DNA of 30,320 bases. Origin: Pyrinomonadaceae bacterium. Lineage in GTDB: Bacteria; Acidobacteriota; Blastocatellia; Pyrinomonadales; Pyrinomonadaceae. The position numbers were made by a program, and so were the translations under genes. The notes beneath the pieces were generated by a model. It was not told the origin of the DNA. It ran no database searches and saw nothing but the letters and a program-made list of their open reading frames with translations. The DNA is taken from assembly GCA_014379075.1 (NCBI GenBank), contig JACMMN010000014.1, positions 1 to 30,320 of the forward strand. The letters are read 5' to 3'. Shown piece after piece: positions 8,255-15,678 of the stretch (the first letter of the stretch is position 1; the number at the start of each line of letters is the position of its first letter).

Positions 8255-9457
8255 ATGACACAGACACGAACAGCTATTGACCAAGAGGCAATCCGTCCAT
8301 TTCAAGTGGGTTTTCCAGAATCTGAGATTGTCGATCTTAAAAGGCGTGTACAAGCGACGCGCTTTCCCGACAAGGAAACTGTAGATGATATATCGCAGGG
8401 TCCTCAGTTAGTTACGATGAACGCGCTCGCCGAATACTGGGCCACAGGCTATGACTGGAGCAAGTGCGAAGCGACACTCAAAGATCTGCCGAACTTCATT
8501 ACCGAGATCGACGGACTGGACATTCACTTCATTCACGTTCGTTCAAAGTATGAGAATGCTTTACCGATCATCATTACGCACGGATGGCCCGGCTCGGTTA
8601 TCGAGCAGCTAAAGCTAGTCGGACCGCTGACGGATCCAACGGCATTTGGCGGGACTGCCGAAGAAGCCTTCGACGTTGTAATTCCGTCAATGCCCGGCTA
8701 CGGATTCTCAGGTAAACCCACAGAACAGGGCTGGGGTCCCGATCACATCGCACGCGCCAATGCGGAGTTGATGAAACGCCTAGGCTACGACCGCTATGTC
8801 GCGTCGGGCGGCGATTGGGGCGGGCAGATCACAGATCTCATGGGAGCACAGGAGGCGGAAGGATTGATAGCCATCCACACCAACTTCCCAGGTGCTGTTC
8901 GATCGGATGTCGCAGCGGCGGTCCAGTCGGGTGCTCCGCCCCCGGCCGGTCTAGATGACGAAGAGACACGCCTATACGACAAACTGAAGGAATTCTTCGC
9001 GACGGATGTGTTCTACGCATACGAGATGGGCACCCACCCGCAGGCACTGTACGGCATTGCGGACTCACCTATTGGCCTCGCCGCCTGGATACTCGATCAC
9101 GACGCAACCAGTTTGGCGCTGATCTCACGTGTTTTTGCTGGACAGACTGAAGGACTTACCCGCGATGACATCCTCGACAATATTACACTGTACTGGCTGA
9201 CCAACACCGGGGTTTCATCGGGACGTCTCTATCGGGAAAATAAGTTTGGCTTTTTCGACCAAAAGGGCGTCAAGATCCCAGTAGCAGTCAGTATTTTTCC
9301 TGACGAGCTATATGAGGCACCGCGGAGCTGGGCCGAAGCAGCTTATCCAAAACTTTTCCATTACAACAAGCTACCGAAGGGAGGGCACTTCGCGGCCTGG
9401 GAACAGCCGGAACTCCTAGTGTCAGAGTTACGCACTGCTTTCAAAACAATGCGGTAA
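8255..9457 (+). CDS. Epoxide hydrolase (EHN type), cytosolic, 400 aa
   Basis: This alpha/beta-hydrolase opens epoxides to diols through an Asp-ester intermediate. An N-terminal EHN segment is seen at ~10-120 (IRPFQVGFPESEI, YDWSKCEATL, GLDIHFIHVRS). The oxyanion motif HGWPG is at 109-113, SMPGYGFSG at about 148-156, and the nucleophile Asp187 is in GGDWGG. DSPIGLAAWILDHD lies in the cap, and the catalytic His378 is in KGGHFAAWEQPE. Length fits the family. There is no signal peptide, so it is cytosolic. The ATG at 8255 has AGAAGGAG 8 bases upstream. A close paralogue with a secretion signal lies at 13161-14525, pointing to duplication inside this cluster. The gene is monocistronic by layout: upstream element A before it and a strong hairpin 7 bases after its stop. 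Confidence 0.95.
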   Translation: MTQTRTAIDQEAIRPFQVGFPESEIVDLKRRVQATRFPDKETVDDISQGPQLVTMNALAEYWATGYDWSKCEATLKDLPNFITEIDGLDIHFIHVRSKYENALPIIITHGWPGSVIEQLKLVGPLTDPTAFGGTAEEAFDVVIPSMPGYGFSGKPTEQGWGPDHIARANAELMKRLGYDRYVASGGDWGGQITDLMGAQEAEGLIAIHTNFPGAVRSDVAAAVQSGAPPPAGLDDEETRLYDKLKEFFATDVFYAYEMGTHPQALYGIADSPIGLAAWILDHDATSLALISRVFAGQTEGLTRDDILDNITLYWLTNTGVSSGRLYRENKFGFFDQKGVKIPVAVSIFPDELYEAPRSWAEAAYPKLFHYNKLPKGGHFAAWEQPELLVSELRTAFKTMR

Positions 9458-9463
9458 TTGGAC

Positions 9464-9503
9464 GGTGTGAGGGTACTAGCGGACCTGCGAGTACTCTCAC
9501 ACC
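9464..9503 (+). terminator. Strong hairpin after epoxide hydrolase 1
   Basis: GGTGTGAGGGTACT (9464-9477) pairs with AGTACTCTCACACC (9490-9503) over 14 bp with one G-T pair and a 12-base loop. It starts 7 bases after the stop codon. There is no T-run, so it may end transcription inefficiently or protect the mRNA 3' end. Confidence 0.6.
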
Positions 9504-9588
9504 AACCCGCACGAGGCAACAATCTCAATAAATAAGAGACAAAACTCGACATCTCCAATACCCCGCTAACCACAATTCCTTCGTCCAA

Positions 9589-9680
9589 CCTGCAGAAAAC
9601 TCTAGGCTAAATTCTAAAGTTTCCGGGGTGTTGCCCGGTTTCAGCGTCCGCTAATCTAGTTTGCACGACATTGACGAAAT
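9589..9680 (+). promoter_or_regulatory. Shared upstream element, copy B
   Basis: The 20-nt core CTAGGCTAAATTCTAAAGTT (9602-9621) is identical to that in copy C. Similarity extends on both sides, from CCTGCAGAAAA before it through GTGT(T/C)GCCCGGTTTCA and CGCC/GTCCG-TAATCT after it. The core begins 147 bases before the haloperoxidase-like start codon, against 149 for copy C. Confidence 0.65.
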
Positions 9681-9748
9681 TACGGACTTGCATTCAGCCA
9701 GAACAAATAATTGCGCGCGAATGCGCGACTAAGAAGGAGATATATCTA

Positions 9749-10597
9749 ATGAGCACGATAACCACTAAAGACGGTATGAGTATGTACTACAAGGATTGGG
9801 GCAGCGGACAGCCGGTTGTCTTCAGTCATGGATGGCCGCTTTCGGCCGACGCCTTTGAGGATCAGATGTTCTTTCTCGCTTCGAATGGCTATCGCTGCGT
9901 CGCGGTCGACCGAAGGGGCCATGGACGCTCTGACCAGACATGGGACGGCAATGATATGGACACCTACGCCGACGATCTGGCCGAACTTATCGAAAAGCTC
10001 AACCTTCGCGACACGATCCAGATCGGTCATTCTACCGGAGGCGGCGTGGTCGCTCGCTACATCGGGCGTTACGGCACCGAGCGTGTCGCTAAGGCAGTTC
10101 TTATCAGCGCTGTTCCGCCCCTGATAGTAAAGACCGAGAACAATCCCGGCGGCCTGCCGATCGAGGCTTTGGACGGGTTACGGGCAAGCGTTCAAGCTGA
10201 CCGGTACCAATTCTGGAAGGATTTCGGCAGTCTCTTCTACGGCGCGAACCGGCCGGGTACGATGTTATCCGAAGGCTTGGCCGACTCGTTCTCACGCCAG
10301 TGCAGTATGACCGGCTTTCCAGCCAGCTACTTCGGAATCAAGGCGTTTTCCCAGACCGACTTCACCGAAGACCTGAAGAAATTCGACGTCCCGACGCTGA
10401 TCATGCACGGCGACGACGATCAGATCGTTCCGATAGCCGATTCGGCGATGCTTTCGTCAAAGATCGTTAAGGACGCTTTGCTTAAGGTCTATCCGGGCCT
10501 TCCTCATGGCATGTGCCAAACGCATAAGGACGTAATCAACGCCGATCTGCTTGCGTTTGTTCGAGGGATCGAGCTGGCATCGACGAAAGCGGCGTAA
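9749..10597 (+). CDS. Alpha/beta hydrolase, cofactor-free haloperoxidase-like, 282 aa
   Basis: Start chosen at ATG 9749, 8 bases after AAGGAGA; an earlier in-frame codon at 9671 has no ribosome site. The protein is the size of the non-heme chloroperoxidase family, serine hydrolases that can also form peracids. Visible are the oxyanion region HGWPLSADAFE, DRRGHGRSDQ, and the nucleophile Ser95 in GHSTGGG. The acid lies in HGDDDQIVP (residues 220-228) and His253 in GLPHGM. All three members of the catalytic triad are present. There is no signal peptide, so it is cytosolic. Shared upstream element B precedes it, so it probably responds to the same signal as the epoxide hydrolases. The true substrate is unknown; an esterase or lactonase role is possible. 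Confidence 0.93.
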   Translation: MSTITTKDGMSMYYKDWGSGQPVVFSHGWPLSADAFEDQMFFLASNGYRCVAVDRRGHGRSDQTWDGNDMDTYADDLAELIEKLNLRDTIQIGHSTGGGVVARYIGRYGTERVAKAVLISAVPPLIVKTENNPGGLPIEALDGLRASVQADRYQFWKDFGSLFYGANRPGTMLSEGLADSFSRQCSMTGFPASYFGIKAFSQTDFTEDLKKFDVPTLIMHGDDDQIVPIADSAMLSSKIVKDALLKVYPGLPHGMCQTHKDVINADLLAFVRGIELASTKAA

Positions 10598-10745
10598 ATC
10601 GAAAGCCGCAGCGAATCGTGCAGTTAAACCGTGCGGCCCCGTCTGCGGCCGCCAAGCGTCGGGGAATGTTTGGATTTGGGCGATCTAGTTCTTTTTTGAA
10701 GCCCTGTCTCCGAACAGTTCCAGAATGGCAAAGGAGTGAGAACCA

Positions 10746-11666
10746 ATGAACAGACCTCGTATCTTTCTCGGATCCTCAGGCAAGCAGGCGGAGCTGCTCC
10801 AGTCACTTGCACGGGGCCTCGACGATGTCGCACAGGTAGAACCCTGGACTACCGTCTTCAATCCCGGAGTATCCACACTGGAAAGGCTTGTCGAGCTGAC
10901 GCGTGAAGTCGATTTCGCGGCGTTCGTTTTTGCCGAGGACGATTGGACGACAGTGGGAACCCCGGCACCGGATTTAGCCCAGGCTTCTCCGCGCGACAAC
11001 GTAGTTTTCGAGGCGGGGCTCTTTGGCGGAGCCCTCGGCATGCGGCGAACCTTCATCCTGCACGCCAATGGCTCGAAGCTTCCCACCGACCTTCTCGGCC
11101 TCACATGCGTCCGGTACGACGGTTCGACCGCCGATGCCGAAATGGAAGTCATCTGCCAGAAGCTTCGCAAAGCGATCGAGAACGAAGGCCGAGCGGCCCG
11201 CATCGAAGGCCAGTGGTGGCAATTCTCATTAACAGAGCGGACCGATAAGGAGCCTTCGGCACTCAGCCTGCTGAAGATCTCTCGGGACCGTACCGGTGCG
11301 ATGGAGCTGACCGGCCGGGCGTGGCAGGAGGACGGCGGCCTCTCGGCAAGATACTGGAGCGAAGCAGTCAAAGAGAAACCGGACTCCTCCGGAGTCTTTT
11401 ACTACTGGAACGGGGAACGGCCCCTGCACCCGAATGCTCCGCAGCTGTGGGGGACCGCCGAGATCAGGCTGGAGTCCGCGGATCGGGCATCAGGTTACTT
11501 CATAACCCGTTCGGACACGGGTTATAAAGTAAACGCGCGCACCTCAGGTATCTACCTGCGTGCAGACCCGAAAGACACTGCGGTAATGGAAGGACTCGAT
11601 GATCACAAACGCGTGGCACTCATAGCCGACCGGTTAATCCATTGGAAGTCGATCAAGAGCGCCTGA
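10746..11666 (+). CDS. TIR-like (PF10137-type) nucleotide-binding protein with unknown C-terminal domain, 306 aa
   Basis: The N-terminal ~140 residues match the CAP12/PycTIR-type TIR-like domain. IFLGSSGKQAELL is at the start, VEPWTTVFNPGVSTLE follows, then DFAAFVFAEDDW, and SPRDNVVFEAGLFGGALG at ~80-98. The Glu of NVVFE is residue 89, the position of the NAD-cleaving Glu in this family. RTFIL and LPTDLLGLTCVRY complete the domain. Residues ~155-306 form a second, apparently beta-rich domain (GQWWQFSLTE, FYYWNGERPL, GTAEIRLESADRASGYF) that I cannot name. It is probably a ligand sensor. The family includes immune effectors that hydrolyse NAD+, but no nucleotide cyclase, STING, or other defence gene is adjacent. 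ATG 10746 has AAGGAG upstream. It sits alone between a hydrolase and an ABM-domain gene. Confidence 0.85.
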   Translation: MNRPRIFLGSSGKQAELLQSLARGLDDVAQVEPWTTVFNPGVSTLERLVELTREVDFAAFVFAEDDWTTVGTPAPDLAQASPRDNVVFEAGLFGGALGMRRTFILHANGSKLPTDLLGLTCVRYDGSTADAEMEVICQKLRKAIENEGRAARIEGQWWQFSLTERTDKEPSALSLLKISRDRTGAMELTGRAWQEDGGLSARYWSEAVKEKPDSSGVFYYWNGERPLHPNAPQLWGTAEIRLESADRASGYFITRSDTGYKVNARTSGIYLRADPKDTAVMEGLDDHKRVALIADRLIHWKSIKSA

Positions 11667-11727
11667 GGCCTCAGTTAGACCGGAAGAAAGAGTGAACTTG
11701 GTCCAGACGGCGAATAAAGGAGGAAAT

Positions 11728-12309
11728 ATGGTAACGAATAGCGAAGGAACCGTGCTCGTTCTGGAACACATCGTTAAGCGAGGACGAGAGAAACGATATG
11801 AAAAATGGCTTACCGATATATCGGCAGTACTGAAAGCCGCTCCAGGTTTTATCGGCAGGGAAGTGTTTCCACCAAGTCTCCCTGACCGGCCTTATATAAT
11901 AGTAATTCGATTCGAAACCGGTTCCGCATTGCGGGAATGGCTCGATTCCGCAGAACATATAGCTCTTCGATTCGAGTCGCGGGATATGCTTGACCAAAGC
12001 GACCGGCCGTCAGTTGCATCCGGATTCGATCTTTGGCTCGCCCCTGAGCCAAATCCTAAAAGGTATAAACTTTTGCTAATAACGGTCGCCGCGATCTTTC
12101 TATTAAGTCTGCTTATGCCGCGGGTACTCGAGCAGCTTTTCGATACTATGGCTCCTAACTTAAAAAACTCTACGGCAAGCGGACTTATCCAAACGGCCAT
12201 CATTGTTGCACTAATGAGCTATGCCGTCATGCCGCATTTGACACATTGGCTTCGCAGGTGGCTATTGCCGACGGCCGTGAAAAAAAAGAAGGTCCAATCA
12301 ATAAAATAA
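11728..12309 (+). CDS. ABM monooxygenase-like protein with C-terminal membrane anchor, 193 aa
   Basis: Start chosen at ATG 11728 because AAAGGAGGA lies immediately upstream; an earlier GTG in frame has no such site. Residues ~5-105 resemble the antibiotic-biosynthesis-monooxygenase ferredoxin-like fold (VLVLEHIVKRGREKRYEKWL, then APGFIGREVF, YIIVIRFETGSALREWL). Two hydrophobic helices follow at ~112-133 and ~151-172, then a basic tail, so the protein is membrane-bound with the ABM domain probably cytosolic. Such fusions are common in bacterial genomes but their reaction is unknown. The gene starts 61 bp after the TIR-like gene, with no clear terminator between them, so co-transcription is possible. 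A strong hairpin follows its stop. Confidence 0.82.
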   Translation: MVTNSEGTVLVLEHIVKRGREKRYEKWLTDISAVLKAAPGFIGREVFPPSLPDRPYIIVIRFETGSALREWLDSAEHIALRFESRDMLDQSDRPSVASGFDLWLAPEPNPKRYKLLLITVAAIFLLSLLMPRVLEQLFDTMAPNLKNSTASGLIQTAIIVALMSYAVMPHLTHWLRRWLLPTAVKKKKVQSIK

Positions 12310-12342
12310 AGCACAATCGTCATCCATGGCGTGGATGGTGTG

Positions 12343-12387
12343 CGGCCGACGGCGCGATTTTCTTATCGGAAACGCGATCGTCGGCCG
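12343..12387 (+). terminator. Hairpin after the ABM-domain gene
   Basis: CGGCCGACGGCGCG (12343-12356) pairs with CGCGATCGTCGGCCG (12373-12387), interrupted only by a small internal bulge. It lies 34 bases after the stop codon. There is no T-run on the plus strand, but its strength suggests a transcription boundary. Confidence 0.55.
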
Positions 12388-12487
12388 TCTGCGTTGGCGT
12401 GACGCCCACATCGAATCGCCAAATCACTTCGCCCCTCACCTCACCTCACAGTTCCCCTGGCTCTTTTATTGAGACTCATTCCGCAAA

Positions 12488-12580
12488 CCTGCAGAAAAAT
12501 CTAGGCTAAATTCTAAAGTTCCTGATGTGTCGCCCGGTTTCAAACGCCGTTAATCTCAATGTATCGAAGTACGAGAAGAT
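12488..12580 (+). promoter_or_regulatory. Shared upstream element, copy C
   Basis: The core CTAGGCTAAATTCTAAAGTT (12501-12520) is identical to copy B over 20 bases. CCTGCAGAAAA lies before it and CGCCCGGTTTCA, CGCCG-TAATCT after it. It lies 149 bases before the GTG start of the next gene and would serve the DUF6130-like gene and secreted epoxide hydrolase together. Confidence 0.65.
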
Positions 12581-12649
12581 AAACGATGAAATCTAAAGAT
12601 CTTTCAGCTCTCGTGACGGGAGCGACCTTAACCTAGAGGAGAAAATGAA

Positions 12650-13078
12650 GTGAAATCGCTTACTAAAAAATTTACCGCAATCGCGGCGTGGATCGTGCTT
12701 ACAAACGGAGCTTTCGCCCAGAGTTCCGTTGTTTCAATCGAGAACGAGCCTGCTCCGAGGCTGACCGTCAAGCCGCCGCTACCCGGTCCGCTGGCTAAGA
12801 ACGTCGTATTCATTCCATATCAGGTAGAGAATTTACGCATATTGCCGCTGGGCGGAGAGGCTGCGTCCAATGTGTCACCGCGAGTCGGGCATTTACACAT
12901 CACCGTGGACGATCTGCCATGGTTCTTTGCGGACTATGGCCAGAGCAACACCATCATTATAGGCGGCTTGCCGCGTGGCGAGCACAAGGTGCTGATCGAG
13001 GTGGTGGACCCTGAAGGAAACGTGTACTCCGGGCAAACCGTAACATTCAATTCGCCGGGCAAGGCCGTTCGGCCATAA
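12650..13078 (+). CDS. Secreted DUF6130-like protein, 142 aa
   Basis: GTG start at 12650, 8 bases after AGGAG. A signal peptide is clear (MKSLTKKFTAIAAWIVLT, cleavage after AFAQ). The mature part carries LTVKPPLPGPLAKNVVFIP, RVGHLHITVDDLPWFFAD, and IIIGGLPRGEHKVLIEVVDP, followed by a closing beta strand. This matches what I recall of DUF6130, small periplasmic beta-sandwich proteins of unknown function, often with His and Asp near HLHITVDD. The gene comes right after regulatory element C and 82 bp before the secreted epoxide hydrolase, so it is probably the first gene of that unit. A two-codon frame ATG-AAG-TGA at 12645-12653 overlaps the GTG. Confidence 0.8.
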   Translation: MKSLTKKFTAIAAWIVLTNGAFAQSSVVSIENEPAPRLTVKPPLPGPLAKNVVFIPYQVENLRILPLGGEAASNVSPRVGHLHITVDDLPWFFADYGQSNTIIIGGLPRGEHKVLIEVVDPEGNVYSGQTVTFNSPGKAVRP

Positions 13079-13160
13079 GGCTCGCAGGCAATTTTGGGAA
13101 GGCTTCGCTGAGACGAACATTGAGGCCACAAATAAATAGATTCAATTAGGGAGATATGCA

Positions 13161-14525
13161 ATGAGACGATTTGACCTAACACGCAGCAACATGAAAACCG
13201 CAGTTGGCAGATGCGGCTTCCTCAACGTCCTCTTATACGCCATTTTCGGCATCATTTTATTACCAGCAGCAGGCCACGCTCAGACCGCGGCCAAACAAAA
13301 GGAGACCACCATGACACAAGTTAAACCATCAGCCAGCGCCATCCCGGCAGACGGGCAGGCGATCCGGCCATTTCGCGTGAATATTCCAGAATCGGAACTT
13401 TCCGACCTACGAAAACGAATAAAAGCAGCAAGGTGGCCAAGCCGCGAACTTGTCCCGGACGGCACTCAGGGTGTTCAGCTGGCGACGATGCAAAAACTCG
13501 CGGGATTTTGGCAGAAGGATTACGACTGGCGCAAAATCGAAGGCAGGCTGAACGCTCTGCCGCAATTCATGACCACCATAGATGGCGTCGATATCCACTT
13601 CATCCACGTTCGATCCAAACACCCGAACGCTTTACCGCTGATAATCACGCACGGATGGCCGGGTTCGATCATTGAGGAGCTGAAGGTGATCGATCCGCTA
13701 ACGAATCCGACCGCGCATGGCGGAAGTGCTTCCGATGCGTTCGATATCGTAATTCCGTCAATGCCGGGTTACGGCTTTTCGGGAACTCCGAATGAACTAG
13801 GTTGGGATCCGGTCCGTATCGCTCGTGCCTGGGAAGTGCTGATGAAACGCCTTGGTTATTCGAAATTTGTCGCATCGGGCGGCGATTGGGGTGATCCGAT
13901 AACGGAGCAGCTCGCCGTACTTTATCCTTCACAGGTCCTCGGCATCCACCTCAATATGCCCGCCGCCGTACCGCCGGAGATCTTCAAGGCGCTCCAGGGC
14001 GGCGACCCGCCGGCATCGCTGACGGCAGATGAGAAAAAGGCGTTCGATCAGCTCGACTTCTTTTTCAAGAACGGTCTTTCTTATGCGCAGGAAATGAGCA
14101 AACGGCCGCAAACATTGTATGCGATCGACGATTCACCGATCGGCCTCGCGGCGTGGATACTCGATCATGACGCTCGCAGCTACGAACTAATTGCACGGGT
14201 CTTTGACGGTAAGACGGAAGGCCTCACGAGGGACGACATTCTCGACAACATTACGCTCTACTGGCTGACGAAAACGGGCGTTTCTTCGGCCCGCCTGTAC
14301 TGGGAAAACAAGCTTCCATTTTTTGTCCCGCAAGGCGTCACCATTCCAGTTGCCGTGAGCGCGTTTCCGGACGAACTCTATCAGGCCCCGAAGAGCTGGG
14401 CGGAGAGGGCGTTTCCTAAGCTGATTCACTACAATCGACTCCCCAAAGGCGGGCACTTTGCATCCTGGGAGCAGCCCGAGCTTTTTACTGAGGAGATCCG
14501 GGCGGCTTTCAAAACATTTCGTTAG
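13161..14525 (+). CDS. Epoxide hydrolase (EHN type), exported, 454 aa
   Basis: It is a clear paralogue of the enzyme at 8255-9457, with most positions identical by eye in the catalytic domain. It carries an extra N-terminal ~55 residues with a signal peptide (hydrophobic stretch NVLLYAIFGIILLPAAGHAQ). EHN segment IRPFRVNIPESELSDL, oxyanion motif HGWPGS, SMPGYGFSG, nucleophile Asp242 in GGDWGD, DSPIGLAAWILDHD in the cap and His432 in KGGHFASWEQPE are all present. It should act in the periplasm or outside the cell, complementing the cytosolic copy. ATG 13161 has AGGGAG 7 bases upstream. An internal Met (MTQVKPSAS, at about base 13311, preceded by AAGGAGACCACC) could produce a cytosolic short form starting like its paralogue. 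Confidence 0.94.
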   Translation: MRRFDLTRSNMKTAVGRCGFLNVLLYAIFGIILLPAAGHAQTAAKQKETTMTQVKPSASAIPADGQAIRPFRVNIPESELSDLRKRIKAARWPSRELVPDGTQGVQLATMQKLAGFWQKDYDWRKIEGRLNALPQFMTTIDGVDIHFIHVRSKHPNALPLIITHGWPGSIIEELKVIDPLTNPTAHGGSASDAFDIVIPSMPGYGFSGTPNELGWDPVRIARAWEVLMKRLGYSKFVASGGDWGDPITEQLAVLYPSQVLGIHLNMPAAVPPEIFKALQGGDPPASLTADEKKAFDQLDFFFKNGLSYAQEMSKRPQTLYAIDDSPIGLAAWILDHDARSYELIARVFDGKTEGLTRDDILDNITLYWLTKTGVSSARLYWENKLPFFVPQGVTIPVAVSAFPDELYQAPKSWAERAFPKLIHYNRLPKGGHFASWEQPELFTEEIRAAFKTFR

Positions 14526-14536
14526 TCGCGCACGGC

Positions 14537-14571
14537 GTGGTAGTACGGGCGAGGCCCGCATGTGCTCCCAC
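14537..14571 (+). terminator. Hairpin after the exported epoxide hydrolase
   Basis: An inner stem CGGGC-GAG-GCCCG is flanked by GTGGTAGTAC on the left and GTGCTCCCAC on the right, which also pair with a bulge. It lies 12 bases after the stop. There is no T-run; probable 3'-end structure. Confidence 0.4.
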
Positions 14572-14646
14572 CAGCCATGTATGAAATTGAGACTGATTTA
14601 AGGTATGCATTTACCCGCACATATTGAATTAAAAAAGGAGGTTCAC

Positions 14647-15048
14647 ATGAAAACGTTTCGAATTATCGCAATAGCAGTACTGATCGTTGGAGGCGGGTTG
14701 GCCCTGCACGCGGCGAAAGCTCAGCAGTCGGGAATCAAACGCACCGATCTCCAGCGGCAGGATCTGGGTGTTCCCGGACGCGAGGTCATACAAGCCCGGG
14801 TCGAACTTGGCCCGGGAGTGGCGTTCGGCAGACACTGGCACCCGGGCGAAGAGATAATTTACGTTATCGAAGGCTCGTTCGAGTACGAGGTGGAGGGCAA
14901 ACCCCCGGTGACGCTGAAGGCTGGCGAAGTCTTGTTCATACCGGCCGGAACGGTCCATGCGGCGAAGAACGTCGGCGATGGTAAAGCGGCGGAACTCGCA
15001 ACCTATGTCGTTGAAAAAGGAAAACCACTCCTTGTGATGGTTAAGTGA
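14647..15048 (+). CDS. Secreted single-domain cupin, 133 aa
   Basis: Start at ATG 14647, directly after AAAAAGGAGGTTCAC; an in-frame earlier codon lacks a ribosome site. The signal peptide ends near HAAKAQ. The cupin barrel shows motif 1 as HWHPGEEIIYVIEG (His63, His65, Glu68 or Glu69) and motif 2 as GEVLFIPAGTVHAAKN (His104), so the usual three-His/one-Glu metal site is complete. Small cupins of this type may be dioxygenases, isomerases or simple ligand binders; the reaction cannot be told. It is followed 119 bp later by an Ohr/OsmC gene, suggesting a role linked with oxidised organic compounds. Confidence 0.9.
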   Translation: MKTFRIIAIAVLIVGGGLALHAAKAQQSGIKRTDLQRQDLGVPGREVIQARVELGPGVAFGRHWHPGEEIIYVIEGSFEYEVEGKPPVTLKAGEVLFIPAGTVHAAKNVGDGKAAELATYVVEKGKPLLVMVK

Positions 15049-15167
15049 GTATCCAGTGCTCCGTCCAACGACGCGGGCAAAATTGCCATTCAAACGCAGC
15101 CTTCAAGGGCAATTCTTTCGAAACGGGCGTTATTAAAACCGGACATTTCAAACGAGGAGAACACACA

Positions 15168-15626
15168 ATGACGAACACAATTACACAAATCGAAAAAATT
15201 CTTTACACAGCGAAAGCTCGCACGACCGGAGGCCGGGATGGAGGATCGTCGCGAACTTCCGACGGCCGCCTGGAAGTCAAACTTTCGGCTCCCGGCTCGA
15301 ACGGGGAAGGCACCAACCCCGAACAGTTGTTCGCGGCAGGGTGGTCGGCATGCTTCCTTTCGGCGATCAAATTGGTGGCCGCTGGAATGAAGGTCAGGCT
15401 ACCGGTCGACGCGGCAATCGATACCGAACTGGACTTGGGCACGACCAATGGCTCTTACCTGATTCAGGCCCGTCTCAATGTCAGTCTACCCGGCGTAGCC
15501 CCCGATATCGCACAGAAGATCGTGGACGAGGCACACCTCGAATGTCCGTACTCAAAGGCAACCCATGGCAACATCAACGTCGTGACCAAGGTCATCAATT
15601 CGGGAACCGTCGCGAGCGCCGCCTGA
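15168..15626 (+). CDS. Ohr/OsmC-family organic hydroperoxide reductase, 152 aa
   Basis: Thiol peroxidase that reduces organic hydroperoxides, usually with lipoyl-protein as donor. Start at ATG 15168 after GAGGAGA; the frame is open further upstream but without a ribosome site. Typical Ohr signatures are KILYTAKARTTGGRDG at the N-terminus, GTNPEQLFAAGWSACFLSA with peroxidatic Cys62, and AHLECPYSKAT with the resolving Cys126. The length is slightly above the usual ~140 residues. No MarR-type OhrR regulator is adjacent. Neighbours (cupin, hydrolases, thioredoxin-like protein) fit a response to reactive organic compounds. Confidence 0.93.
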   Translation: MTNTITQIEKILYTAKARTTGGRDGGSSRTSDGRLEVKLSAPGSNGEGTNPEQLFAAGWSACFLSAIKLVAAGMKVRLPVDAAIDTELDLGTTNGSYLIQARLNVSLPGVAPDIAQKIVDEAHLECPYSKATHGNINVVTKVINSGTVASAA

Positions 15627-15678
15627 TGCTCGACGAGAAGATCGAGCCTATGTTGAAAGGCATTGGGAGGAGAACACC

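Larger units (their letters stand above)
12310..12649. other. 340-bp intergenic region before the DUF6130-like gene
   Basis: No gene is seen. The left half holds a strong hairpin (12343-12387), the right half copy C of the shared upstream element (12488-12580), and the right end an AGGAG ribosome site at 12637-12641. Confidence 0.6.

Noticed and set aside
10685..11371. 228-codon open frame on the minus strand
   Set aside because: It is antisense to the TIR-like gene and is rich in Ser/Arg, as expected for a shadow frame.
10746..12309. Anti-phage island around the TIR-like gene
   Set aside because: No cyclase, STING, helicase, nuclease or mobile-element gene is next to it; neighbours are metabolic. 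Kept as a solitary candidate only.
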